In this document: piece by piece, positions 55,259 through 62,398 of the stretch
Layout of the letters: the number at the start of each line of letters is the position of its first letter
Position numbering within the stretch: position 1 is the stretch's first letter
From: CAVSLM01 sp963728895
GTDB taxonomy: Bacteria; Pseudomonadota; Gammaproteobacteria; JBBQDK01
Length of the DNA stretch: 64,000 nucleotides
Direction: 5' to 3'
Assembly (NCBI GenBank): GCA_963728895.1
Contig: CAVSLM010000008.1
Coordinates: forward strand, 124,001 to 188,000
Program-made: the position numbers and the translations under genes
The notes under the pieces: model-generated
What the model was told of the DNA's origin: nothing
Seen by the model: the letters and a program-made list of their open reading frames with translations, nothing else
The model's database searches: none

Positions 55259-55686
55259 TATCGGATGCGATATGCCGAATGGCACGCAACACAAGCAGAA
55301 GTAACTTCGGAAAGCGCATTGTACGCCGGCAGCGCTTCACCTTCCTGTGCCTTCAGCGCGAAGCGGCTTGCCGCCCGATGCATTCTGATGCCGGCCTGCT
55401 GCATTCCCTCCGGCATGAACGGCGCCATGTGGCTGGCCTGATGCGCCTCCAGCGAGCTCATGCCGAGGCGGGACTCGGCGACATCTGCGGCCTTGTCCAG
55501 ATCGCCCTGTGCCATGTCTCTCAGGATTTTGTCTATCGATGCCAGATGGTCCCGCATGTTCGCCATCATGTGTAGCTGCATGACCTCCGGCAACCGGACC
55601 AACTGCCTGGGATCCTGGTCTGCCATCGATACACACAAGGGGCAGACCATGGGAAACGATGCGATGACGTACAGGATTGCTCTCAT
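55258..55686 (-). CDS. Cytochrome c'/c556-like exported haem protein
   Basis: A 142-residue protein with a signal peptide (MRAILYVIASFPMVCPLCVSMA) and a helical body, LMLQ-type HMMANMRDHLASIDKILRDM and MHRAASRFALKAQEG. A single haem motif near the C-terminus reads ACVACHSAYRIR, the CxxCH-x-x-Y/F-R pattern of cytochromes c' and c556. The fifth-ligand His gives it an electron-transfer or gas-binding role in the periplasm by family analogy. ATG 55686 has GGAG seven bases upstream; a GTG at 55698 is possible. Confidence 0.8.
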   Translation of the reverse strand: MRAILYVIASFPMVCPLCVSMADQDPRQLVRLPEVMQLHMMANMRDHLASIDKILRDMAQGDLDKAADVAESRLGMSSLEAHQASHMAPFMPEGMQQAGIRMHRAASRFALKAQEGEALPAYNALSEVTSACVACHSAYRIR

Positions 55687-55806
55687 AGTGTTCTCCACAC
55701 CCTTTTTGCCTACGACATCTCGCTTGCGCCGCCCGACTCGCCGTCATTGACCCAAAGTACGCGAAGCGGATTGGATAGGGTGCCCCAACTCCGTGTAAAA
55801 TGCCCC

Positions 55807-56667
55807 ATGAAATCGCCAAAACGAATCCAGCCTCTGATCGAGGAAGGCCTGGTGGATGAAGTGATCGGCCAGCTGATGAGCGGCAAGGAGGCTGCAGTCT
55901 ATGTCGTGCGCTGTGGTTCCGAGGTCCGCTGCGCCAAGGTCTACAAGCAGGCGAACAAACGCAGCTTCAAGAAGGCGGTGGAATACCAGGAAGGCCGCAA
56001 GGGACGTAACACCCGTCGCACCCGGGCCATGCAGAAGGGCTCGAAGTTCGGTCGTGACCAGCAGGAAGGAGCTTGGCAGACCGCCGAAGTGGATGCCCTC
56101 TATCTCCTGGCGGATGCGGGCGTACGCGTGCCAAGACCCTACGGCTGCTTCGACGGGGTCCTGCTGATGGAATTGATCACCGATCATGAGGGTAAAGTGG
56201 CGCCGCGTCTGAAAGATGTCTCCTTGACCACCGAACAGGCGCTGGCGGGCCATGCCGCCGTCATGAAGCACGTGACGCGGATGCTCTGTGCCGGGGTGGT
56301 GCACGGAGACCTGTCGGAGTTCAATGTGCTGGTGGATGACGACGGGCCCGTGATCATCGACCTGCCGCAGGCCGTGGATGCGGCGGGCAACAACAACGCC
56401 CGGTCGATGCTGGAGCGCGACGTAAGCAATGTCACTGCATTTTATGGGCAGTTCGCGCCGCAGTTGCTGACCACCCAATACGCAAGGGAAATCTGGGCGC
56501 TGTACGAAGGTGGTGCATTGCATCCGGAAATCGAACTGACGGGCCAGTTCGAGGAAAGCCTGGAAGCCGTCGATGTGGATGCGGTGATGCAGGTAATCGA
56601 AGCAGCAATTGCCGAAGAGCAAGCGCGCCAGGAACGGCTACGCGAGGCGGCAGAGCCGATCAATTGA
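55807..56667 (+). CDS. RIO1-family serine/threonine kinase
   Basis: A 286-residue atypical kinase. Residues 1-20 form a basic start (MKSPKRIQPLIEEGLVDEVI). The nucleotide loop is LMSGKEAAVYVVRCG, with Lys in CAKVYKQANKRSFKK; the catalytic loop is VVHGDLSEFNVLVDD and the metal-binding Asp is in VIIDLPQAVDAA. Bacterial RIO kinases are found in many proteobacteria; targets are unknown. The gene is divergent from the cytochrome c'-like gene. Confidence 0.94.
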   Translation: MKSPKRIQPLIEEGLVDEVIGQLMSGKEAAVYVVRCGSEVRCAKVYKQANKRSFKKAVEYQEGRKGRNTRRTRAMQKGSKFGRDQQEGAWQTAEVDALYLLADAGVRVPRPYGCFDGVLLMELITDHEGKVAPRLKDVSLTTEQALAGHAAVMKHVTRMLCAGVVHGDLSEFNVLVDDDGPVIIDLPQAVDAAGNNNARSMLERDVSNVTAFYGQFAPQLLTTQYAREIWALYEGGALHPEIELTGQFEESLEAVDVDAVMQVIEAAIAEEQARQERLREAAEPIN

Positions 56668-56784
56668 ATCTGACGGTCTCGGCCCCCGCTGATCTGTCAG
56701 GCTCATTCCCGAAATCCGTGGCACGCCCCCCTCACCTACACTCAAGTGATCGCTACGGCTATCACTTTCGCTGCAGCGCGGCGC

Positions 56785-56840
56785 CAGGACGGCTGCGGAT
56801 TCCGCCAGCTCCCCGGATGCTGGCGAGATTTCCGGGCTAG
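56785..56840 (-). repeat. Dispersed repeat family A, long form at a stop codon
   Basis: On the minus strand CTAGCCCGGAAATCTCGCCA starts at the TAG stop of the 56837-57100 fragment and continues through GGAGCTGGCGGAATCCGCAG. It matches 43529-43583 over about 55 bases. Confidence 0.75.
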
Positions 56841-57100
56841 TGAATGAACATGGCCGAATTCACGTTGAGGTAGAGGATCTGCCATTGCCCTCCATGGCGA
56901 ACCAGACGAATGGTGATCTGGGCAGGCGCTTTTGAGAATCGGGCGCTTGCCACATAGGATGCCGTTATCACCTTGCCCTCCTGCACCGTAAAGGAGATCG
57001 TGGAATCTCCTTTCGACCCGTCGTAATGCTCCAGGTTTCCGAGCCTGGAAAGGCTCGCGAAGAGCTGCTCGAGCTGGTGTTCGTCCGGTATGACTTTGCA
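56837..57100 (-). CDS. Hypothetical protein, probably 5'-truncated
   Basis: The C-terminal 85 residues look genuine: VIPDEHQLEQLFASLSRLGN, STISFTVQEGKVITASYVAS and LVRHGGQWQILYLNVNSAMF, a small alpha+beta domain with a Trp-ended strand like SnoaL/DUF4019-type folds (tentative). Upstream the frame stays open to 57220, but that sequence is Arg/Ser/Pro-rich and not protein-like, so the real start was probably lost. The stop lies inside a family A repeat. Confidence 0.45.
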   Translation of the reverse strand, partial: CKVIPDEHQLEQLFASLSRLGNLEHYDGSKGDSTISFTVQEGKVITASYVASARFSKAPAQITIRLVRHGGQWQILYLNVNSAMFIH

Positions 57101-57399
57101 TGGCTTCCTCCTTTGGTCCGAGCGCGGATGGCGAGCCGGGTTGCGGCGGTACGGCGGGCTCGAGTTCGGCGAGCGGCTGACCCCCGTCTGTACTGCCTCA
57201 TCACTTCGGCGTCGCCCCACCTGTTGCCGGCCCGGGCGCTTCGGATTGCGGAGCTCCCAGGGCCGGCGGCAGAAGACGCGGAACCTATCGGCGCCTCCAT
57301 GCAGGAACCTTGAGCGGGTCCGAGCCGACGCACATCTCTCACCGGGCGGCGGCAGACTGGCCCACGCCAGTGGCGGTTCTGGAGTTTCTGTCGGCCACG

Positions 57400-57562
57400 A
57401 CGTGGCTGGTGTACTGTTTCATTCTGTCTGGCTGTTTGGAACCCAAGCGGCGATTGGCGCGAATGACCTTCTGCAGGACATCGCGAGCGCTCCTGGTCCG
57501 GATGAATCGCTTGGGCCCGGTGTCGTGAATTGGCGATGTACTCGTCGATGGCGGTGACCAGC
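57400..57562 (-). mobile_element. IS630-type transposase C-terminal remnant
   Basis: On the minus strand LVTAIDEYIA (one frame) passes into HDTGPKRFIRTRSARDVLQK and VIRANRRLGSKQ (next frame), the recognisable end of IS630-family DDE transposases (TAIDxYI...PKPFxWTxSAxxIL). The DDE core is missing and there is a frameshift. A family B repeat abuts its upstream end. Confidence 0.6.
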
Positions 57563-57564
57563 CC

Positions 57565-57669
57565 CGTAGGGCGGATAAGCGCAGCGCATCCGCCACCCTA
57601 CCATGCCGAGCGTGACCGCGGGCTTGTGTTGTGGGAGCGGTAGGGCGGATAAGCGCAGCGCATCCGCCA
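57565..57669 (+). repeat. Dispersed repeat family B, two direct copies
   Basis: GTAGGGCGGATAAGCGCAGC GCATCCGCC at 57566-57594 and again at 57640-57669, separated by 45 bp. A third, inverted copy lies at 57771. Confidence 0.9.
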
Positions 57670-57770
57670 CCCCGCCACCTCTGGTTCAAAATCCGACTCC
57701 GCGACCCACTCGGCACGCGAAACTCGACTGGAGCGAAACGGCTTCGTGCACTCCTGACGCCGGCCGATCA

Positions 57771-57805
57771 TGAATGGCGGATGCGCTGCGCTTATCCGCC
57801 CTACC
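57771..57805 (-). repeat. Dispersed repeat family B, inverted copy
   Basis: TGAATGGCGGATGCGCTGCG CTTATCCGCCCTAC; with its left flank CGATCA it matches the copy at 53337 and forms an inverted pair with 57640. Confidence 0.9.
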
Positions 57806-57848
57806 TCCATTGAAGGCTCAAACGTCTCGTCAAGAGTGCACCACTACA

Positions 57849-57945
57849 CTAACCCGAAAATCTCACCAGCCGGCCAGCGGCTGGCCGGTACGTGAATGGA
57901 TGACGGAGAAGGATCTGGCATGCTTCACGATCGCCGAACGATGAC
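57849..57945 (+). repeat. Dispersed repeat family A, most complete copy
   Basis: CTAACCCGAAAATCTCACCA, the palindrome GCCGGCCAGCGGCTGGCCGG, GTGAATGGATGACGGAGAAG, then GATCTGGCATGCTTCACGAT and CGCCGAACGATGACAC. A transposase-like remnant follows in the same orientation, hinting that this is the left end of an old mobile element. Confidence 0.8.
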
Positions 57946-57996
57946 ACGGTGTTCACGCCGCCGGCCTATCCGGGTTCTGGCGGTTTCTCGCTCGCC

Positions 57997-58237
57997 CTGG
58001 CCTGGTCTGTACCGTCGCCTCGCTCGGCACATGCGCGGCTACGCCGACAGCCAAGCTCGCCAAATCTTCCGCGACCTCATCGATATGCCCGCCGATGTGC
58101 ACATCACTGAGCACGAGGTGGCGGTTCGCTTCCGTCGTCGTGTCCACTTGCTGATCGTCATTGCCTCGGGTGCACTCGATGAACCGGTGTGCGTACCGTG
58201 GTGAAACGGCGCGACGCTTCGCATGAGCGCCTGAACC
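57997..58237 (+). mobile_element. Transposase-like C-terminal remnant
   Basis: The frame reads GLYRRLARHMRGYADSQARQ, IFRDLIDMPADVHITEHEVA and VRFRRRVHLLIVIASG to VPW-stop-NGATLRMSA. The pattern (FxxLIDMPAdVxIxxxEvxVrFhrRaHlPI) recalls the C-terminus of DDE transposases. A TGA replaces an expected TGG near 58202, and the N-terminal catalytic region is absent. Assignment to an IS family is not attempted. Confidence 0.5.
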
Positions 58238-58333
58238 ACGCTTGGCTAAGCCAATGTTGGCTAAACCCTTGTCCGTGGAAACTCAGGCTGGACGCTCGGA
58301 GTGGTCAGAGGCCAGTGTTGACGAAGCATTGGC

Positions 58334-58357
58334 CGCCCTACCCAAACGGGTAGGGCG
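58334..58357. other. Strong hairpin, possible terminator
   Basis: CGCCCTACCC-AAAC-GGGTAGGGCG is a perfect 10-bp stem. There is no T run, so termination is uncertain. It lies 90 bp before the next gene. Confidence 0.5.
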
Positions 58358-58447
58358 CTTGGGCAGGACGCGCGTTATAAAAGGCGTCCCTGCTTGTCAG
58401 GGGAGTTCGAGGAAGATGTGCATTGACCGGAATGGGGGGCAAGAGTG

Positions 58448-58741
58448 ATGAATAGCCGAGCGCAGGAGAGGTCTTCACAGGAGATGATGCAGGACAACGC
58501 CATCCGCACACGACCCAGCGCCGAGGTCGTGATTCATATCAACGAGACGCTGGACGGACCACAGCGCGAGGGGCTGAAGTCGGCCATGCTTGATCTGCAA
58601 GGGGTGAGCGATGCCGAATTCTGTCCGTCCCGTTTCCACTTGATGCTGGCCGCATACGATCCGCAACAGACGTCCTCACGCGCAGTACTCGACCAGTTGC
58701 TACGCCGGGGGCTGCATGCCCAGCTGGTCGGTCCCATTTGA
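58448..58741 (+). CDS. HMA-like small protein without CxxC
   Basis: A 97-residue protein. After about 25 polar residues comes AEVVIHINETLDGPQREGLK, SAMLDLQGVSDAEFCPSRFH and VLDQLLRRGLHAQLVGPI, with the beta-alpha-beta rhythm of a heavy-metal-associated or ACT-like ferredoxin fold. The metal-binding CxxC loop is absent. ATG 58448 follows a GGGGGGCAAG purine stretch. It converges on cynS; function unknown. Confidence 0.65.
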   Translation: MNSRAQERSSQEMMQDNAIRTRPSAEVVIHINETLDGPQREGLKSAMLDLQGVSDAEFCPSRFHLMLAAYDPQQTSSRAVLDQLLRRGLHAQLVGPI

Positions 58742-58870
58742 GTTGTAGGCATCATAGCCTGGTGTGTTCGACACGGAACGAAGCGGCCCACCCGGAGGTG
58801 GTGCCAGGTGCTGCGGGAGCCGGGGGAGAGATCCCCCGGCGACGCGTCGGGTTCAACGGCAGAGGACGTT

Positions 58871-59311
58871 CTACCATTTTTTATAGGGAAGAAACTTGCC
58901 CGACATGACAATCTTCACCCGATCACCTTTGGGATCAGGCTCTTTCTCCACGTCCAGGGTGAAGTCGATTGCGCTCATGATACCGTCACCGAATTTCTCA
59001 TGGATGACGGACTTCAGAGGCATGCCGTAGACCTGCATGATTTCATAAAAGCGATATACGAGAGGGTCCGTGGGCACCACCGGGCCCAATCCCTTCGTTG
59101 GAAACTCGGTGAGCGCCTCGGTAACGTCCGTTCCGAGATCAAGAACGGATGCCAGTTTCATTGCCTCTTCCCGGGAGGCGCTTGCCTGGCGATAAAACAA
59201 AGCCGCGATCCAGACTTCGTTCCGTCCAATGGTCTTTTCGAGGTCGGCAAACGTCAGGCCTTTTTGCTTCTTGGCATTCAGCAGCGTTTCGGTAACTTCT
59301 GAAGTCTTCAT
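58871..59311 (-). CDS. cynS: Cyanate hydratase (cyanase) CynS
   Basis: It converts cyanate and bicarbonate to ammonia and CO2. The 146 residues start MKTSEVTETLLNAKKQKGLT (helix-turn-helix-like N domain) and carry the catalytic Arg, Glu and Ser in VYRFYEIMQVYGMPLKSVIH and GDGIMSAIDFTLDV. The C-terminus KIVMSGKFLPYKKW is canonical. AGGAG precedes the ATG. No cynT, cynR or cyanate transporter is adjacent. It could supply nitrogen and CO2 to an autotroph. The larger open frame to 59557 is not family-like. Confidence 0.97.
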   Translation of the reverse strand: MKTSEVTETLLNAKKQKGLTFADLEKTIGRNEVWIAALFYRQASASREEAMKLASVLDLGTDVTEALTEFPTKGLGPVVPTDPLVYRFYEIMQVYGMPLKSVIHEKFGDGIMSAIDFTLDVEKEPDPKGDRVKIVMSGKFLPYKKW

Positions 59312-59553
59312 GCTGTGTCTCCTGTTTCCATTCGTGGAACCGGCGACCATACCCCCGGCGGCGCGCAGACGATGGGCGGTTCGCACGGCGCATGCGCCTC
59401 TGTATACGCAGAAGCTCAGTTTCGGTTGCCCGCTCGACACGAAGCCTTGCAGTTGAGACTGTATTGTGATCGGTCTGTCGGGCGCGCAGCTTCCGCAGCC
59501 GCCCCTCACCGGCAAGCGGCCGCGCGCGACCTTCCGGTTGGTCCGCATCCGGC

Positions 59554-59889
59554 TCATGACCGGACTGCTTTGAAGCGCGACTCTTCACCGAAATGAAAGA
59601 AGATCTGTCCGCGAAGGCCATCATCGCAAATTTCCGCCCATCCGCGACCGGAACACGAGTTGGCATCGGCATGACCCTCGAACGTGAACTCGATGCGCCC
59701 ATTTCGCGTTCGTGGATCTATTCTGCAGTCGAGCTCGGCTTCCACCGCTTCGAATCGAAGAGTGCCATGACCGCCTTTCCCGAACTCGATGAATCCAGGT
59801 CCCTCGAGGTCGATGTATTCGCGGTCCCACTGTTCCATCTCGGCGATCAGCCATTTCCCAGGAAATGGTGACCTTGCTTTCCCTGCCAT
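59554..59889 (-). CDS. Conserved hypothetical protein, 111 residues
   Basis: A widespread small protein of unknown role, recognised by its start FPGKWLIAEMEQWDREYIDL, GPGFIEFGKGGHGTLRF and C-terminus GRGWAEICDDGLRGQIFFHF. It is soluble, beta-rich and acidic, with no catalytic motif evident. It lies 240 bp upstream of cynS on the same strand; coexpression is uncertain. Confidence 0.8.
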   Translation of the reverse strand: MAGKARSPFPGKWLIAEMEQWDREYIDLEGPGFIEFGKGGHGTLRFEAVEAELDCRIDPRTRNGRIEFTFEGHADANSCSGRGWAEICDDGLRGQIFFHFGEESRFKAVRS

Positions 59890-60054
59890 GTAAGCACCAC
59901 GTTACCGGAATACCCTGCCCGCGCCAGCATAACACGCGTGTTCGCCACGGCAATCGAGCAAAGCCAGCCCTGACAGGTTCGACAGACACGATCGCCAATC
60001 GCGCTCTGCCAATCGGGCAGGCTCCGGCCGCGTCCACCGCACGGTTTGCGCGAA

Positions 60055-60290
60055 GGTGCGCTACCATCGCTTGCGATGGCGCACAGGTCCAGGTTGTTCC
60101 TTCTGGGCCTTGCACTACCACGGAGATCATCTATCAGCTGCTGATTGCAGTCCTCTATTCGGCGCAGCGCGAGCTCATCATCACCACGCTCTATTTCGTT
60201 CCCGACGAGACGCTGGCCGTTGCGCTGCAGTCGGCGACGCCGCGTGTGGGTGCAGCTCATCGTGCTGGAGAAGGTCGATACCGCCAATGC
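60055..60290 (+). pseudogene. Cardiolipin synthase fragment
   Basis: Reads GAQVQVVPSGPCTTTEIIYQ, LLIAVLYSAQRELIITTLYF and VPDETLAVALQSATPR, the central part of ClsA-type cardiolipin synthases (VPSGP...ELxxTTPYFVPDE). The frame then shifts and VWVQLIVLEKVD continues before a family C repeat interrupts at 60290. Both HKD catalytic motifs are absent, so it is a remnant. Confidence 0.75.
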
Positions 60291-60338
60291 GGCCCTGTGG
60301 GCCGCGATCGCGCCGCCGGGAGCGACGCTCCTACAATG
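60290..60338 (+). repeat. Dispersed repeat family C
   Basis: GCGGCCCTGTGGGCCGCGAT then CGCGCCGCCGGGAGCGACGC TCCTACAA. It truncates the cardiolipin synthase remnant. Confidence 0.8.
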
Positions 60339-60475
60339 GGGGGATGGTTCGTGCTCGGCAGAACGAATCACGCGCGAGTGTTCGTTGGTCCTGCTGGCCC
60401 GCATGCCGGCACCGTGGACCGACGCTCCCACAAGGAGGATGATGCGCCGTCGCAGATTCCTTCGTCGTGATGCAT

Positions 60476-62398
60476 TCATTCGCTGTCGGAGCGCGGCGAT
60501 GAGTTGCGGCTGGGGATCCCACGGGTGGAGCGGGGGGTGGGTTGCAGTGCGGGTTCTGCCTGCAACGACGCGCCTTGCTGCGACAGCAACGCCGCAAGCC
60601 CCGCAACCGTCGGCGCTTCGAAAATCTGGCGCACGGTGATGCCGACCTGCAGGCGCTTGCGGATGCGAGCCACGAGCTGTGTGGCCAGCAGCGAATGACC
60701 TCCGATCGCGAAGAAATCCTCGTGCACGCCGATCCGCTCCCGCCCGAGCAGCTCGGCCCAGATGGCGGCGAGCGCCTGCTCCATCGACGAATGTGGTTGG
60801 ACTTCTGGCGGAGCTTCCGCGCCTTCGTCGTGCGGAAACCGGGGCGCGGGCAATGCACCGTAATCGATCTTTTGATTCGGCAGGCGCGGGAGCGCCGCCA
60901 GCTGCAGGAACTGAGCAGGGATCATGGCCGCCGGCAGTTGCCGGGCGAGATGCGTGCGCAACGACTTCGCGCCAGGTGGAGGCTCACGTTCCGCGACCAC
61001 GTAGGCCACCAGGCGTCGCTCCTCACCTTGCGGCTCATACACGCTCACGGCCGCTTCGCGCACTTCCGGGTGTGCGAGCAACGCGGCCTCGATCTCGCCC
61101 AGCTCGATGCGCATACCGCGCAGTTTCACCTGGCGATCGACGCGCCCACGAAACTCCAGCTCGCCGTCCGGCAGCCAACGCCCGAGATCGCCGCTGCGAT
61201 ATATCTGCGCTTGTGGCGAGCCCGAATACGGGTCCGGCACGAAGCGTTCGGCCGTGAGCTCGGCTCGATTCCAGTAGCCGTGCGCAACGCCTGCACCGCC
61301 GATGCAGATCTCGCCGATCTCGCCGGGCGGTACCGGCTGCAGCTTTTCGTCGAAGATGTGCACCTGGGTGTCGGAAATCGGGCGACCGACGGGGACCCGG
61401 CCGTCGGCGCGTGGCACGCAGCGCCAGAAGGTGCAGGCGATGGTGGTCTCGGTGGGGCCGTAGCCGTTGTAGAGCGGAGCGGACAGCGTGCGCGTATAGC
61501 GTTCGAGCAGCGCGGGCGTCAGCGTTTCACCACCGGTGGTGACGCGCCGCAGGTGCGTGCAAGCGGCGAGCTCGGGGACACGCAGCAGCGCATCGAGCAG
61601 CCAGGGTACGAAGCACGCGGCACTGACGCGCTGCTCGCGCATCACGCGCACCAGCTGTTCGGGATCGCGCTCCGCGCCGGGCGGCGCCAGCACCAGGCAC
61701 GCACCGGCGGTGAGCGGCTCGAAAATCTCCCACACCGAGTCGTCGAAGCTGATGGAGGACTTGTGCAGGACCCGGTCGCCTGCATCCAGACCGAAGTATT
61801 CGTGGCGCCAGCGCAGGTGATTGCACACCGCGCGGTGCGGCACCATCACGCCCTTGGGCGCGCCGGTGGAGCCGGAGGTGTAGATCACGTAGGCGAGGTC
61901 TTCGGTTTCGGCGCGCGCAGCCTGCGTCGCGGGCGGAGCATCGAGCGGTGCATCCTCGGCGGGATTCAAGAGGTGCGGCACCCGTCCGGCATGGCGTGCG
62001 GCGAACGCAGCATCGGCGAGCAGCACTGCGGGCCGTGCGTCCGCCATCATGAACGCGATACGCTCGGGCGGATGCCCGGGATCGAGCGGCACGTAGGCCG
62101 CACCCGCCTTCAGCACGGCGATCAGGCCGATCACGAGCTCGGGCGAGCGTTCCAGCGCCACCCCCACACGCGCTCCGCGCCCGACACCGAGCGCGCGCAG
62201 GCGCTGCGCCAGGCGCTCGGCGCGCGCGTTCAATTCCGCGTAAACGAGCGTGCCGTTCGCATGCCATACCGCGGGCGCGGCCGGACTCGCGGCCACCTGC
62301 CGCGCGAACCATTCGTGCAGGCAGTGCGCCGCCTGCACGGGCATTGCGTTCTGCCGCCTGGCGATGGCGTGATCCTCAGGCGCTGCGCTGCGCGGCAT
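60476..62398 (-). CDS. Stand-alone NRPS adenylation-thiolation didomain
   Basis: A 640-residue amino-acid-activating enzyme. Adenylation motifs run in order: LKAGAAYVPLDPGHP, YVIYTSGSTGAPKGVMV, FDDSVWEIFEPL, NGYGPTETTIACTF, YRSGDLGRWLPDGELEFRGR, VKLRGMRIELGEIE and NQKIDYGALP with the catalytic Lys. A carrier domain follows (DFFAIGGHSLLATQLVARI) with the phosphopantetheine Ser. There is no condensation or thioesterase domain. By alignment to GrsA the pocket begins Asp-Asp, consistent with an alpha-amino acid; I do not assign a substrate. The start at 62398 overlaps the DUF3326 gene by 23 bp; an ATG at 62344 is the alternative. Confidence 0.93.
   Translation of the reverse strand: MPRSAAPEDHAIARRQNAMPVQAAHCLHEWFARQVAASPAAPAVWHANGTLVYAELNARAERLAQRLRALGVGRGARVGVALERSPELVIGLIAVLKAGAAYVPLDPGHPPERIAFMMADARPAVLLADAAFAARHAGRVPHLLNPAEDAPLDAPPATQAARAETEDLAYVIYTSGSTGAPKGVMVPHRAVCNHLRWRHEYFGLDAGDRVLHKSSISFDDSVWEIFEPLTAGACLVLAPPGAERDPEQLVRVMREQRVSAACFVPWLLDALLRVPELAACTHLRRVTTGGETLTPALLERYTRTLSAPLYNGYGPTETTIACTFWRCVPRADGRVPVGRPISDTQVHIFDEKLQPVPPGEIGEICIGGAGVAHGYWNRAELTAERFVPDPYSGSPQAQIYRSGDLGRWLPDGELEFRGRVDRQVKLRGMRIELGEIEAALLAHPEVREAAVSVYEPQGEERRLVAYVVAEREPPPGAKSLRTHLARQLPAAMIPAQFLQLAALPRLPNQKIDYGALPAPRFPHDEGAEAPPEVQPHSSMEQALAAIWAELLGRERIGVHEDFFAIGGHSLLATQLVARIRKRLQVGITVRQIFEAPTVAGLAALLSQQGASLQAEPALQPTPRSTRGIPSRNSSPRSDSE

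Noticed and set aside
58242..58448. A 68-codon plus-strand ORF ending at the HMA-like gene start
   Set aside because: It spans a perfect hairpin, starts at TTG without a ribosome site and has no family similarity.
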